A stretch of 33,661 nucleotides of DNA from an uncultured Anaerolineales bacterium (GTDB taxonomy: Bacteria > Chloroflexota > Anaerolineae > Anaerolineales > UBA4823): the NCBI GenBank assembly GCA_937928795.1, contig CALFWB010000060.1, positions 1 to 33,661 on the forward strand, read 5' to 3'. This document shows positions 1 through 7,527 of this stretch, piece by piece. How positions within the stretch are numbered: the stretch's first letter is position 1; each line of letters starts with the position of its first letter. The translations under genes were made by a program, and so were the position numbers. The notes beneath the pieces were generated by a model. The model saw nothing but the letters and a program-made list of their open reading frames with translations, did no database searches and was not told where the DNA came from.

Positions 1-356
1 GCAAAGGCTTCTTTTACACGTTCAGCAATCTCATTGCGGGAAAAGCGGCGCACTTCAAGACCAAAAGCCACATTCTCCCAAGCGGTTAGATGAGGGAACA
101 AGGCATAATTCTGGAAAACTACGCCGATATTCCGTCGCTCAGGAGGTACACCGACCATGTCAGAACCGCCGATCAGAATCCGTCCCTGATCGGGTTCGAT
201 AAAGCCAGCAATTAAGCGCAAAATCGTCGTCTTGCCACTCCCACTTGGCCCTAGCAAGGCAAAAAACTCCCCATCTTCGACTCTGAGACTCACTTGATCA
301 ACTGCTTTTACCTGACCATAAATCTTAGACACTTGTAAGATTTCAACGCTGCTCAT
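1..356 (-). CDS. potA: Polyamine-type ABC transporter ATP-binding protein, C-terminus outside window
   Basis: This is the ATPase that would power uptake by the permeases and binding protein encoded just upstream on the same strand. About 118 N-terminal residues are visible. After the ATG at 356 the protein reads [20 protein letters not shown], with a Walker A motif GPSGSGKTT near residues 38-46 and a Q-loop segment [12 protein letters not shown] near residue 85. These are typical of the PotA/FbpC/MalK family of importer ATPases. The gene begins 20 bases after the stop of the second permease gene, so it is the last visible gene of the operon. The Walker B, signature motif and regulatory C-terminal domain lie beyond the window edge, so substrate cannot be judged from this gene alone; polyamine specificity is inferred from its neighbours. 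Confidence 0.9.
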   Translation of the reverse strand, partial: MSSVEILQVSKIYGQVKAVDQVSLRVEDGEFFALLGPSGSGKTTILRLIAGFIEPDQGRILIGGSDMVGVPPERRNIGVVFQNYALFPHLTAWENVAFGLEVRRFSRNEIAERVKEAF

Positions 357-376
357 CGGTGGAATCGCATCCTTAG

Positions 377-1153
377 CTACTCGACAAATTTGATTTCACG
401 ACCGGAAAATATTACTAAAGTCGCCGAAAAGAAGAAGACTATCGCAGAGATTGCATTAATCTCCGGGGTAAAACCCTTACGGATTGAGGTATATATCTCA
501 ACCGGCAAAGTGGATACCCCTTGAGGGGCTAAAAAATGAGAAAGGGTAAAGTTATCAAATGAAATTGCAAAAGTAAACATTAGTGACGCAATCAAACCGG
601 GTAGAATAAGGGGAAAGATAATACGACGAAATGCGGTTAATGGATCGGCACCTAAACTGCGGGCAGCCTCCTCAAGTCCCCAATCTACACCCTGAAAGCG
701 GGTCATCATCACCAAAATCACATAGGGTAATGAGACGCCAACATGCCCTACAACTAGGGTGAATAAACTGCGGGGAATCTTGAGCCAGTAAAACATCAGC
801 AAGAGGGCGACAGCCAAAATCAGCCATGGAATTGCAATTGGGGGTACCAAGATAACTTGAAGGAAACTTTTGCCCCGAAAGCGATAGCGGGCCATTGCCC
901 AAGCAGCCAGTGTGCCTAAAAAAGTAGCAAGCAGAGAAACTGCCAATGCAAGCACAATGCTGTTACGGGTGGCGACCAGAATGCGCTCATTGGTGACGAG
1001 TTTTTGAAACCAGATAAGGTCAAAGTGAAAGGGCAACTGATAGAACGGTGAACGGTTAAAGCCCATCACGATCATCACCATCAAGGGACCATAAAGAAAA
1101 ATGAGCATTGAAAGAGCATAGAGATACGCCAGTGTGGCAATTGCGCGCTTCAT
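377..1153 (-). CDS. potC: Spermidine/putrescine-type ABC transporter permease, PotC-like
   Basis: Inner-membrane permease, 258 residues, about six hydrophobic segments. The cytoplasmic EAA loop that contacts the ATPase is visible ([18 protein letters not shown], followed by IFPLILPGL). Its sequence and its position after a PotB-like gene fit PotC. The reading frame is open further upstream, but the start at 1153 is chosen for three reasons: it gives the usual N-terminus [16 protein letters not shown], it follows a GGGGAAGG ribosome-binding site, and it overlaps the stop of the upstream permease as ATGA, which indicates translational coupling. The two permeases would form the membrane heterodimer of the importer. 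Confidence 0.92.
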   Translation of the reverse strand: MKRAIATLAYLYALSMLIFLYGPLMVMIVMGFNRSPFYQLPFHFDLIWFQKLVTNERILVATRNSIVLALAVSLLATFLGTLAAWAMARYRFRGKSFLQVILVPPIAIPWLILAVALLLMFYWLKIPRSLFTLVVGHVGVSLPYVILVMMTRFQGVDWGLEEAARSLGADPLTAFRRIIFPLILPGLIASLMFTFAISFDNFTLSHFLAPQGVSTLPVEIYTSIRKGFTPEINAISAIVFFFSATLVIFSGREIKFVE

Positions 1154-2064
1154 CCACCTTCCCCTCTGAGTAAACGCATTTGACGCAGGAGTAAACCTAG
1201 CAACGCCATAAGGATTAAGACGACCACGAGTAACAAAAACGCTAGGGTAGCCCCGAAATTCCATTTAAACAATTGGACAAATTGATCTTCAATAATCGTG
1301 CCGATCATAGTGCCGGTCCGTCCACCCAACAAGCGCGGCTCGACAAAAGAGCCGATGGTGGGAATAAAAATTAGGATAGAACCGGAGATCATGCCGGGAA
1401 GACTTAGTGGGAATAAGATACGCCAAAATCGCTGCCATGCGTTCGCCCCCAGGCTGGCTGCTGCCTCTAGGAAGGAATTCTCCACTCGGTCTATCGCAAT
1501 ATACAGGGTGAGCACCATATAAGGGAGGTAACCATGCACCAAACCGACCAACACTGCTTGATAGGTGTAAAGAATCTCAAGAGAACCTGACTCAAAACCT
1601 AGCCACTGGATGAACAAGTCTAAGACGCCTCCTTTGCGGAGCACAATTGCCCAAGAGTATAACCTTACAATGGTGTTGCTCCAAAATGGCACAATAACCA
1701 GCATAAACAAGGCGGTGCGCCAGCGGTGAGGGATGATCTTTGCCATAATCAGTGCCAGCGGATAGCCGAGCAAAATACAAAGAATCGTGGTGTAGAGACC
1801 AGTTAAAAGCGACTTAGCAGTCAGTCGCCAATAGAAGGTATTTTGAAAAAAATCTTGGTAATTCTTAAGGGTGAAGAACACTGCTCGCTCGCCGATAGGG
1901 ACATCGCTCAAGAAGCTAAAAACGAACATAATGCCCAAGGGCGCTAACACAGCAAACACTAGCCATCCATAAGAGGGTGTAAGCAGGACAATCAAGGAGA
2001 AAAGACGTCGCCACCGACCCACAGATTTGCCTCCACTGCATTGAGTGCGAGAAGGTGCCTCCAT
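1150..2064 (-). CDS. potB: Spermidine/putrescine-type ABC transporter permease, PotB-like
   Basis: Inner-membrane permease of 304 residues. A short basic cytoplasmic N-terminus precedes a hydrophobic helix (TPSYGWLVFAVLAPLGIMFV), with further membrane segments and an EAA loop EAAASLGANAWQRFWRILF followed by PLSLPGM. This arrangement is typical of PotB/PotH. The stop overlaps the start of the PotC-like gene by four bases (ATGA). It lies 109 bases downstream of the binding-protein gene, with a strong hairpin in the gap that may set a lower expression level for the membrane components. Polyamine specificity is inferred from the gene set; related systems import other small organic molecules. Confidence 0.92.
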   Translation of the reverse strand: MEAPSRTQCSGGKSVGRWRRLFSLIVLLTPSYGWLVFAVLAPLGIMFVFSFLSDVPIGERAVFFTLKNYQDFFQNTFYWRLTAKSLLTGLYTTILCILLGYPLALIMAKIIPHRWRTALFMLVIVPFWSNTIVRLYSWAIVLRKGGVLDLFIQWLGFESGSLEILYTYQAVLVGLVHGYLPYMVLTLYIAIDRVENSFLEAAASLGANAWQRFWRILFPLSLPGMISGSILIFIPTIGSFVEPRLLGGRTGTMIGTIIEDQFVQLFKWNFGATLAFLLLVVVLILMALLGLLLRQMRLLRGEGG

Positions 2065-2078
2065 TACTCAATTGTAGG

Positions 2079-2126
2079 CGAGCGCAGCAAAGCACTTTTT
2101 CACAAAATAAACCTTTGCTGCGCTCG
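2079..2126 (-). promoter_or_regulatory. Intercistronic hairpin between binding-protein and permease genes
   Basis: There is a perfect 14-bp inverted repeat, CGAGCGCAGCAAAG at 2079-2092 and its complement at 2113-2126, with a 20-base loop. No U-run follows on the minus strand, so a simple intrinsic terminator is unlikely. Hairpins at this place in importer operons are known to protect the 5' binding-protein mRNA from 3' exonucleases, which would explain excess binding protein over permease. The role here is inferred. Confidence 0.6.
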
Positions 2127-2173
2127 AGCGGAACGCCTAGTTGTGATAGAGGCTCTAACTCAAGCTACTACAT

Positions 2174-3289
2174 TTATTGGCTGGCTTTGACTTCTTCCCA
2201 GAGCCGATTCCACTCCTCACGGGTTTCGGGACTCATCGTTTCCATAAAGACCAAGCGGGCAAGAACCTCCGGATTGCCCATGACAGCACGATTGAAGTGA
2301 TCTTCAGCAAGAGCATCTAAACTCGCTTGAGTTGTTGGCGCAGGTGCACCAGCAGTGTTATCCCACGTAAGGTAGAACTCGGAAGAAATCATGTAATCCA
2401 GCCATTTGTAAGCAATGTCCTTATGCGGGGCATCCTTAGGAATAGCCCAAGTGTCGATCCAACCTAGAGCACCTTCTGGAGGGACAACAAAGGCCATTGG
2501 AAGTCCCATTTTGGCGGCGCGGGCAGCGGCACCGCTCCAATAATTCCCCAAGGTAATATCGCCGTTGGCGAAGAGTTTGTTAAATTCATCCTCCGAGGCC
2601 CATAGGGTCTTAACGTTATCCATCAACTCCAAAAGTTTCTGCTTTACGGCTTGCAGATCGTCGGGTTGATAAGGGGTCTTATCCCCTAAAGCCAAGCCAG
2701 CAAAAACAATTTCATCTTCAAACGAGTCAAAGATGCCCACTTGTCCTTTATTTGACGGATCCCATAGGGCTTGAATGCTATCGATGCCATTGGGGAATTT
2801 TTCGGTATTATAGGCGATTGCAGTAGCGCCCCAGACCCATGGCACCCCATAGACAGCTCCTGCTTCGTCCCTTAACTCTGGCAAGTCCTTGAAACGAGGC
2901 AGCAACTTCTCCCAGTTCTGCAAGCGGGCTACATCTATCGGTTCGACTAAACCCTCTTGCATGGCAATTCGTAAATAAGCCACATTGGGTAAGATCACAT
3001 CATAGGTTGCCGGGCTAGTGCGCAATTTGGTGAGAATTTCCTCCTCAGAGTTAATGTAATCGTGCTCAATCTTGACGTTGTAAAGCTTGCCGAATTGCTC
3101 CAAGACGAAAGGCTCATCTGAGCCATAGCCATTCCAGTTGATCACCCGAAGCGTGAACCTTTCCGGAGCAGTCGCTTCGCTTTCAGCAGTTGCTACAGGC
3201 GCAAGCGGTTGTGGTGTCGCTTGTCCCCCACAAGCAGATAGCATCAATACAACCAAGAGCAGGATAACAAGAGCTTTGTATTTCATCAT
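2174..3289 (-). CDS. potD: Spermidine/putrescine-type ABC transporter substrate-binding lipoprotein
   Basis: Extracellular solute-binding protein of 371 residues. A lipoprotein signal peptide is visible: MMKYK, a hydrophobic core, then the lipobox LSAC with the lipidated Cys at residue 20. A Pro/Ala/Glu-rich linker follows, then the mature PotD/PotF-like fold with segments such as LRVINWNGYGSDE, YDVILPNVAYLRIAMQEG, GVPWVWGATAIAYNTEKFP and LGWIDTWAIPKDAPHKDIAY. It captures the ligand and hands it to the permease pair. A TAGGAG ribosome-binding site lies 8 bases before the first ATG; a second ATG follows immediately. It is the first gene of the operon, with the order binding protein, permease, permease, ATPase. 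The exact ligand (spermidine, putrescine or a related amine) cannot be read from sequence alone. Confidence 0.92.
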   Translation of the reverse strand: MMKYKALVILLLVVLMLSACGGQATPQPLAPVATAESEATAPERFTLRVINWNGYGSDEPFVLEQFGKLYNVKIEHDYINSEEEILTKLRTSPATYDVILPNVAYLRIAMQEGLVEPIDVARLQNWEKLLPRFKDLPELRDEAGAVYGVPWVWGATAIAYNTEKFPNGIDSIQALWDPSNKGQVGIFDSFEDEIVFAGLALGDKTPYQPDDLQAVKQKLLELMDNVKTLWASEDEFNKLFANGDITLGNYWSGAAARAAKMGLPMAFVVPPEGALGWIDTWAIPKDAPHKDIAYKWLDYMISSEFYLTWDNTAGAPAPTTQASLDALAEDHFNRAVMGNPEVLARLVFMETMSPETREEWNRLWEEVKASQ

Positions 3290-3365
3290 TCTTAATTCTC
3301 CTAGGAATTAAGATTTTGGAGGAATGAGGTAAGTGCCGAAAGAACTCATAGCGAGTTCATAAAAT

Positions 3366-3371
3366 ATTATA
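3366..3371 (-). promoter_or_regulatory. Probable -10 element of the pot operon
   Basis: A perfect TATAAT on the minus strand lies about 77 bases upstream of the binding-protein start. The hexamer 17 bases further upstream (TAATAT) is a poor -35, so the assignment rests on the -10 and the position. A predicted transcript would have a leader of roughly 68 bases. Confidence 0.4.
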
Positions 3372-3509
3372 CCAAATTGTTTGCTCTGATATTAGGAGTG
3401 ACAGTGAGGATCAGCAATTCTAAACTTAGACCTCAAGACGCTGGCTTCAGACACCCGATCTGGAAAAATCATGCAAAGGTAGCATCAATACTGTAAAAAG
3501 GGTCATTTT

Positions 3510-3650
3510 TTAACGCAAAGGCGCAAAGTTGCCAAGATTCTTGAAATTACTTGGAATTTTCTTACAATTTCTTAGGCTATCAATTTATTTTCTTGCATAA
3601 ACCTTAGGATGCTTTGCGCCTTAGCGTCTTGGTGTTAAGATTTTGCGTTT
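3510..3650. repeat. Diverged inverted repeat with GCGCAAAG cores
   Basis: The left arm (3510-3536) and right arm (about 3612-3640) are imperfect reverse complements. They share the core AAGGCGCAAAG and the outer TTAAC, and are separated by an AT-rich centre. It has the look of a dispersed intergenic element. No coding sequence is visible in 3290-3953 apart from the repeats listed here. Confidence 0.45.
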
Positions 3651-3757
3651 TTGCAGTAGACTCAAATGTGTAAACTTAGAATTGCTGATATTATGCACTC
3701 AAGGATTGCTTGAGGATCAAAGCTATCGGAGCTGCCTAAGCGAAAGCAAGAGAGTTT

Positions 3758-3808
3758 AGAGCGCTAAAGTCCCGCTTAAGCTTTGCGCAAGCAGGACTTT
3801 AGCGCTCT
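3758..3808. repeat. Long hairpin, 20-bp stem with one mismatch
   Basis: The left arm AGAGCGCTAAAGTCCCGCTT (3758-3777) pairs with 3789-3808 with one C-A mismatch, around an 11-base loop. No clear T-run follows on either side, so a canonical terminator is not supported. It may be a REP-type palindrome, or may protect or end transcripts of the phosphofructokinase gene read from the right. Confidence 0.6.
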
Positions 3809-3864
3809 ATCATTTTGATAGAGCTGCACCCCGCTACCTGAAATCCACACCAAGCGTTTCGTAT

Positions 3865-3948
3865 GCTGAGCGCTGATAGCTAACCGCTAATAGCCGACTG
3901 CTGATAGCTAACTGTTGAAAGCTGATAGCTGAACGCCGACTGCTAACC
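3865..3948. repeat. Heptamer tandem repeat, 12 units
   Basis: Twelve consecutive 7-base units of the form GCTRAYN run without a break: for example GCTGATA, GCTAACC, GCTAATA, GCCGACT. GCTGATA occurs at 3872, 3900 and 3921, and GCCGACT at 3893 and 3935. Seven-base periodicity is exact over 84 bases, with G at the first position of every unit. It ends five bases before the stop codon of the phosphofructokinase gene on the minus strand. Confidence 0.75.
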
Positions 3949-3953
3949 ACTTG

Positions 3954-5156
3954 TCAATCGCTCGTCATAATGAACAGCGGCTGGAGCTGGAAGGATTTAT
4001 ATTTGGGGCGTAGGCGATCCGTGTTGTAAAAGCGCTCGACATCTACCAGCTTTTTCCTGCTAGTCACAACCTCGATGGGTACGTTGTCGTAGCGTCCATC
4101 TTTCAGCACAACTAAACGTCCGTGAATGCGGTTGAGGATCAAATCCAAAGCGAGATTGCCATAAGCCATAGGGACGATCGAATCGATGGCATCGGGGTCT
4201 CCGGCACGGACGAGGTAAGCGAGTTTTTGATTCAACACGTTGACAGGTTTGCCGTTGTTGTATTTCGGCGAAAGCTCCTTCAGCTTCACGGCGACCAAGT
4301 CCCCGATTCCGCCAAGTTTTTTATGGCCGTAGGCATCGGTGGTTAGGTCTTCAAAGACCATTTCTCCGCCTTGGAACATGGCCCCCTCTGAGACGAGGAC
4401 GACAGCATAGCGGCTGGGATTCTCGCGGCGGTCTTGGCAGAGCAACTCGGTTAGGCGCTCGATGTCGAATTTATACTCTGGAATCACGCAGCGATTCGCC
4501 GCTCCAGCCATCGTGGGCAGCATGGCCGTAAAGCCGGCATAGCGGCCGAATACCTCAAGGACGAGGAAGCGTTCATGTGAACCGGCTACGGTGCGTAAGC
4601 TGTTTGCAAGTTGAATGGTACGGGTGACGCAAGTGCTGAAGCCAATGCAATAATCGGTGCCGGGCACGTCGTTATCCATTGTCTTGGGGATGGCGATGAC
4701 CTTAACCCCCTCGCTATAGAGGCGTACTGCATAGCTTAAGGTATCATCCCCGCCGATCGGGATTAAATAGTCGATGCCTAAGAATTCCAGATTTTTTAAT
4801 ACTTCCCCCGTTAGATCGTTCTTCTCTTCGGTATATTGGTCTTTCAAGTGTTCAGGAACGCTATCCTTGCTCACCCTAGCCGGATTCGTGCGCGAGGAAT
4901 GCAAAAACGTGCCGCCCGTACGGCCAACTCGGTTCACAATGTCTTCATTTAACTCTAGATAACAATCGCTGTTATCCGCTTTGGGGTCGCGCACAATGTC
5001 GACCAAACCAGCCCAGCCACGCCGAATACCGATCACCCGATAGCCTTCATCTATGGCGCGAATCGTCACTGCACGAATAGCTGGATTCAAGCCCGGCACG
5101 TCTCCGCCGCCGGTGAGGATGCCAATGACACCTTTGGTTTTTTGAAGTGTTACCAT
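3954..5156 (-). CDS. 6-phosphofructokinase, predicted pyrophosphate-dependent
   Basis: Phosphorylates fructose 6-phosphate in glycolysis; 400 residues, cytosolic. Family motifs are the N-terminal GILTGGGDVPGLNPAIRAV (residues 12-30), GGTFLHSSRTNP (81-92), IGGDDTL (134-140), the catalytic loop PKTMDND (157-163) and the substrate-binding segment EVFGRYAGF. In known enzymes, Gly after the GGD motif favours ATP, whereas Asp there together with Lys in the PKTxDND loop favours pyrophosphate. Here both residues (Asp138, Lys158) are of the pyrophosphate type, so EC 2.7.1.90 is predicted. The frame is open to a GTG at 5174, but that codon abuts an AAGGAG directly. The ATG at 5156 has GGAGG at a normal distance and is preferred. 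It lies 96 bases downstream of the DUF368 gene on the same strand. Confidence 0.9.
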   Translation of the reverse strand: MVTLQKTKGVIGILTGGGDVPGLNPAIRAVTIRAIDEGYRVIGIRRGWAGLVDIVRDPKADNSDCYLELNEDIVNRVGRTGGTFLHSSRTNPARVSKDSVPEHLKDQYTEEKNDLTGEVLKNLEFLGIDYLIPIGGDDTLSYAVRLYSEGVKVIAIPKTMDNDVPGTDYCIGFSTCVTRTIQLANSLRTVAGSHERFLVLEVFGRYAGFTAMLPTMAGAANRCVIPEYKFDIERLTELLCQDRRENPSRYAVVLVSEGAMFQGGEMVFEDLTTDAYGHKKLGGIGDLVAVKLKELSPKYNNGKPVNVLNQKLAYLVRAGDPDAIDSIVPMAYGNLALDLILNRIHGRLVVLKDGRYDNVPIEVVTSRKKLVDVERFYNTDRLRPKYKSFQLQPLFIMTSD

Positions 5157-5252
5157 ACCTAAACCTCCACACACCTCCTTCGGTGTTGACTAGCTTTTAT
5201 GCTCAAAGGAGGGAATAAAAATCTAAATTGCCTTTTGAAGCAGTTGAAGCGA

Positions 5253-6179
5253 TTATAGCACCATTTTTTGGCTGGATGATTGATAGGAAGCATATTTTTC
5301 AATTCCCCAGACCAGAAGAAACCCTGTAAGCATTAGGAGGAGGGCAATTCCATCGTAAAGGGCAAAGGATTGGGGGAGTTGAGGGACGGTTATCGTTGGG
5401 TTTGCGGCAAGAGGTGTCTGCCATGGCCAAACCTTGCGCAAAGAACCGATCATCAAGCCGGTTAGAACGGCAATCGTGGGCTCGTGAAACTGTGCCATTA
5501 AGTACCGTAAAAGGCGAGAAAAGCCGAGCAGGCCGACCACGCAACCGACGCCAAAGGTAAGCATGACCAGGATATCAAGGCTGATCAACGCATTAAGAAT
5601 ATAAGCATATTTACCTAACAAAACCAAAATGAAAGCCCCGGAAATGCCGGGCAAGATCATGGCGCAGATGGCAATGGCGCCGCTCAGAAAGACTAAAAAA
5701 GGGGTATGGGGCGTCTCTAAAGGGATTAAGCCGACCGCATAAAAAGTAAGCAAGATGGCAATTAGAGTGATCACCATCAAGCTGAAAGACCACCGCTTCA
5801 CCCGCTTGCGAACAACCGTTACGGATGCAAAAACCAAGCCAAAGAAGAAAGCCCACACAAGCGAAGGATGTTCTGCTAATGCCCAATGGATTGGGCGAGA
5901 GAGGCTGAGGATCGCTGTTCCGATTCCCAAACCAAGGGTGAGGAGAAATTGCCAAGGAAAAACGCGCAAGGCGTCTTTCCAACGCAAGGTTATGATCAAG
6001 CGCATGAAGTCCAGGTTAATGGCGTGAAGGGCATCTAGCAGTTGTTGGTAGATTCCGAGAATGAAAGCCATCGTTCCGCCAGAAACGCCGGGGACAAGAT
6101 CGGCAGCGCCCATGCAGAAACCGCGTGCAAAGTTTAGAAGATGTTCTTTGGGGTTTTGAGGAAGAGGCGATTGATTCAT
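5253..6179 (-). CDS. DUF368 family membrane protein, polyprenyl-phosphate translocase family
   Basis: Integral membrane protein of about 308 residues with many hydrophobic segments. The family signature GAADLVPGVSGGTMAFILGIY is near residues 23-43, and a second related motif, ILPGISGAFILVLLGKY, lies in the middle of the protein; the two look like an internal repeat. DUF368 proteins have been shown to recycle undecaprenyl phosphate across the membrane (PopT type), which supports cell-wall and surface glycan synthesis. The start is uncertain: the ATG at 6179 gives MNQSPLPQNPKEHLLNFARG and the expected family length, while an in-frame ATG at 6230 and a GTG at 6239 would add 17-20 residues. None has a clear ribosome-binding site. 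It may be co-transcribed with the phosphofructokinase gene downstream. Confidence 0.85.
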   Translation of the reverse strand: MNQSPLPQNPKEHLLNFARGFCMGAADLVPGVSGGTMAFILGIYQQLLDALHAINLDFMRLIITLRWKDALRVFPWQFLLTLGLGIGTAILSLSRPIHWALAEHPSLVWAFFFGLVFASVTVVRKRVKRWSFSLMVITLIAILLTFYAVGLIPLETPHTPFLVFLSGAIAICAMILPGISGAFILVLLGKYAYILNALISLDILVMLTFGVGCVVGLLGFSRLLRYLMAQFHEPTIAVLTGLMIGSLRKVWPWQTPLAANPTITVPQLPQSFALYDGIALLLMLTGFLLVWGIEKYASYQSSSQKMVL

Positions 6180-6263
6180 AGGGGCAAGTATATCGGAGTT
6201 TGAAACAATCGGGAAGAGAGCTAAATTCATAGTGTGCACTTAAGAGTTGTTGGCAACATTGCT

Positions 6264-6294
6264 TTGTAGGACAACTCATTGAGTTGTCCTACAA
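6264..6294. repeat. Perfect 31-bp palindrome
   Basis: Arms TTGTAGGACAACTCA and its exact complement surround a single central base (6279). It lies 34 bases upstream of the furthest possible DUF368 start and about 330 bases before the divergent promoter at 6624. It could be an operator for a dimeric regulator or a dispersed palindromic repeat. A second palindrome of similar design occurs at 26830-26858. Confidence 0.7.
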
Positions 6295-6310
6295 CTTTCG
6301 CGTGGACACA

Positions 6311-6536
6311 AATTCATAGTGGGGCTTTTCAAAATTCTTATTTTGAGTTCGGTTTTTGTCCTTTCGACGAGCGGAGCGAGGAGAAATCCTAAACACTCCT
6401 CCCTACGCTCGAAGTGATCTATGAAGGTGCTGCGCTCGAAGGGACACATGATGGTACGTTGCTCGCCTCACTCGAAAGCGGAGCTTGCTGTTCCGAAAAG
6501 AGCCTCACATTGAAAAGCCCTAATTCTCATGGAATT
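6311..6536. mobile_element. Possible MITE-like element with terminal inverted repeats
   Basis: GGGCTTTTCAA at 6322-6332 is exactly inverted at 6510-6520, and weaker pairing continues outward (AATTCAT at the left, ATGGAATT at the right). The roughly 225-base interior has no open frame and contains short GA-rich inverted segments such as CGAGCGGAGCGAGGAG. No target-site duplication was confirmed. This is the main content of the gene-free region 6240-6688. Confidence 0.3.
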
Positions 6537-6623
6537 CCCGCGTTACGGGTAAACCCGCTTTGATGGGATCACAACTTAAGCACACCAATTGCCTTTTCCT
6601 AACTGAGCTGTAAGGTTTTCAAA

Positions 6624-6652
6624 TTGACGCGCTTTTAGCTTGTATGTATAAT
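6624..6652 (+). promoter_or_regulatory. Sigma-70 type promoter for the DUF4388/GTPase operon
   Basis: TTGACG (6624-6629) and a perfect TATAAT (6647-6652) are separated by exactly 17 bases. The predicted transcript starts near 6659, about 30 bases before the first start codon. Confidence 0.75.
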
Positions 6653-6688
6653 CGAGGTGATGGGTGATCTGATTGATGGACATGAGCA

Positions 6689-7504
6689 ATGGCACTAAAA
6701 GGCAACCTGCGTGATTTCAGCCTAACCCAACTCTTGAACCTGATCCATTTGGCAAAGAAAAGCGGGACTCTATTTATGGAAAGCGCGCAGGTGAAAGCTT
6801 GGCTTGCCTTCCGAGAGGGAAAGCTTGCCTATGGCAAATACGGGGATGAAGATCACAGTTTGGCTGCCATTCTTTACAATGCCCGCAAATTAAACGCCAA
6901 TCAATATCGCACCATCAAGGAGCGGGGTAATTCGATGAATGATAAGGAGTTGGGGTTACTGCTGGTGAACGCCGGATATGTTTCGCAACAAGAGGTCTTA
7001 GCCAGTTTGCAAGAGTACCTGAAGGCGTTGGTGCAACGGCTCTATGCCTGGTCGGAGGGAACTTTCTACTTCAATGGCGAAACCTTGCCCCCTCAAGATC
7101 GAATCAATCTGCGCCTGAATTTAGAGAACTTGATTATCGAAGGTGCCAGACAGCTCAAAGAAGTTGAGCAACTTCAAGATGAAATTCCGAGTTTGGATAT
7201 CGCTTTGAAATTCCGTGAGCGGCCGGAAACCGATGTGCATAATCTGCGCCTGAGCAAAGAAGAATGGCGAGTGGTCTCTTTCATCAATCCAAAGAACACT
7301 CTTAAGCAAATCGCTCAGGCTTTAAGAATGAATGAAATAGAGATTCGGCGAGTCGCTTATGGACTCGTTCAAGCTGGAGTGGTGGAAATGGTACGTTCGG
7401 AAACATCAACACCTCGACCTATTACCCCGGGCATCCCAAATGCCACCCCTCAGGAGCAAGTCTCGCTGGTGAAACGGATTATCCAACGCATTCGCTCGCT
7501 CTAA
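6689..7504 (+). CDS. DUF4388 domain protein
   Basis: Soluble protein of 271 residues. The N-terminal part (about residues 3-160) begins MALKGNLRDFSLTQLLNLI and continues SGTLFMESAQVKAWLAFREGKLAYG. This is the DUF4388 pattern also found at the N-terminus of PatA-type regulators. A middle segment AGYVSQQEVLASLQEYLKAL resembles the two-helix repeats often found with this domain. The C-terminal third (NTLKQIAQALRMNEIEIRRV) looks like a winged-helix fold. DUF4388 proteins commonly lie next to small GTPases and receiver or kinase genes and are thought to be signalling adaptors; no enzymatic activity is known. It is first in its operon, with a consensus promoter upstream but only a weak ribosome-binding site. 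The GTPase gene follows after 23 bases. Confidence 0.85.
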   Translation: MALKGNLRDFSLTQLLNLIHLAKKSGTLFMESAQVKAWLAFREGKLAYGKYGDEDHSLAAILYNARKLNANQYRTIKERGNSMNDKELGLLLVNAGYVSQQEVLASLQEYLKALVQRLYAWSEGTFYFNGETLPPQDRINLRLNLENLIIEGARQLKEVEQLQDEIPSLDIALKFRERPETDVHNLRLSKEEWRVVSFINPKNTLKQIAQALRMNEIEIRRVAYGLVQAGVVEMVRSETSTPRPITPGIPNATPQEQVSLVKRIIQRIRSL

Positions 7505-7527
7505 CCTTGTACTTAGGATGGACACTC

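Noticed and set aside
3865-3948. CRISPR array
   Set aside because: Units are 7 bases in strict tandem with no spacers; no cas gene is present.
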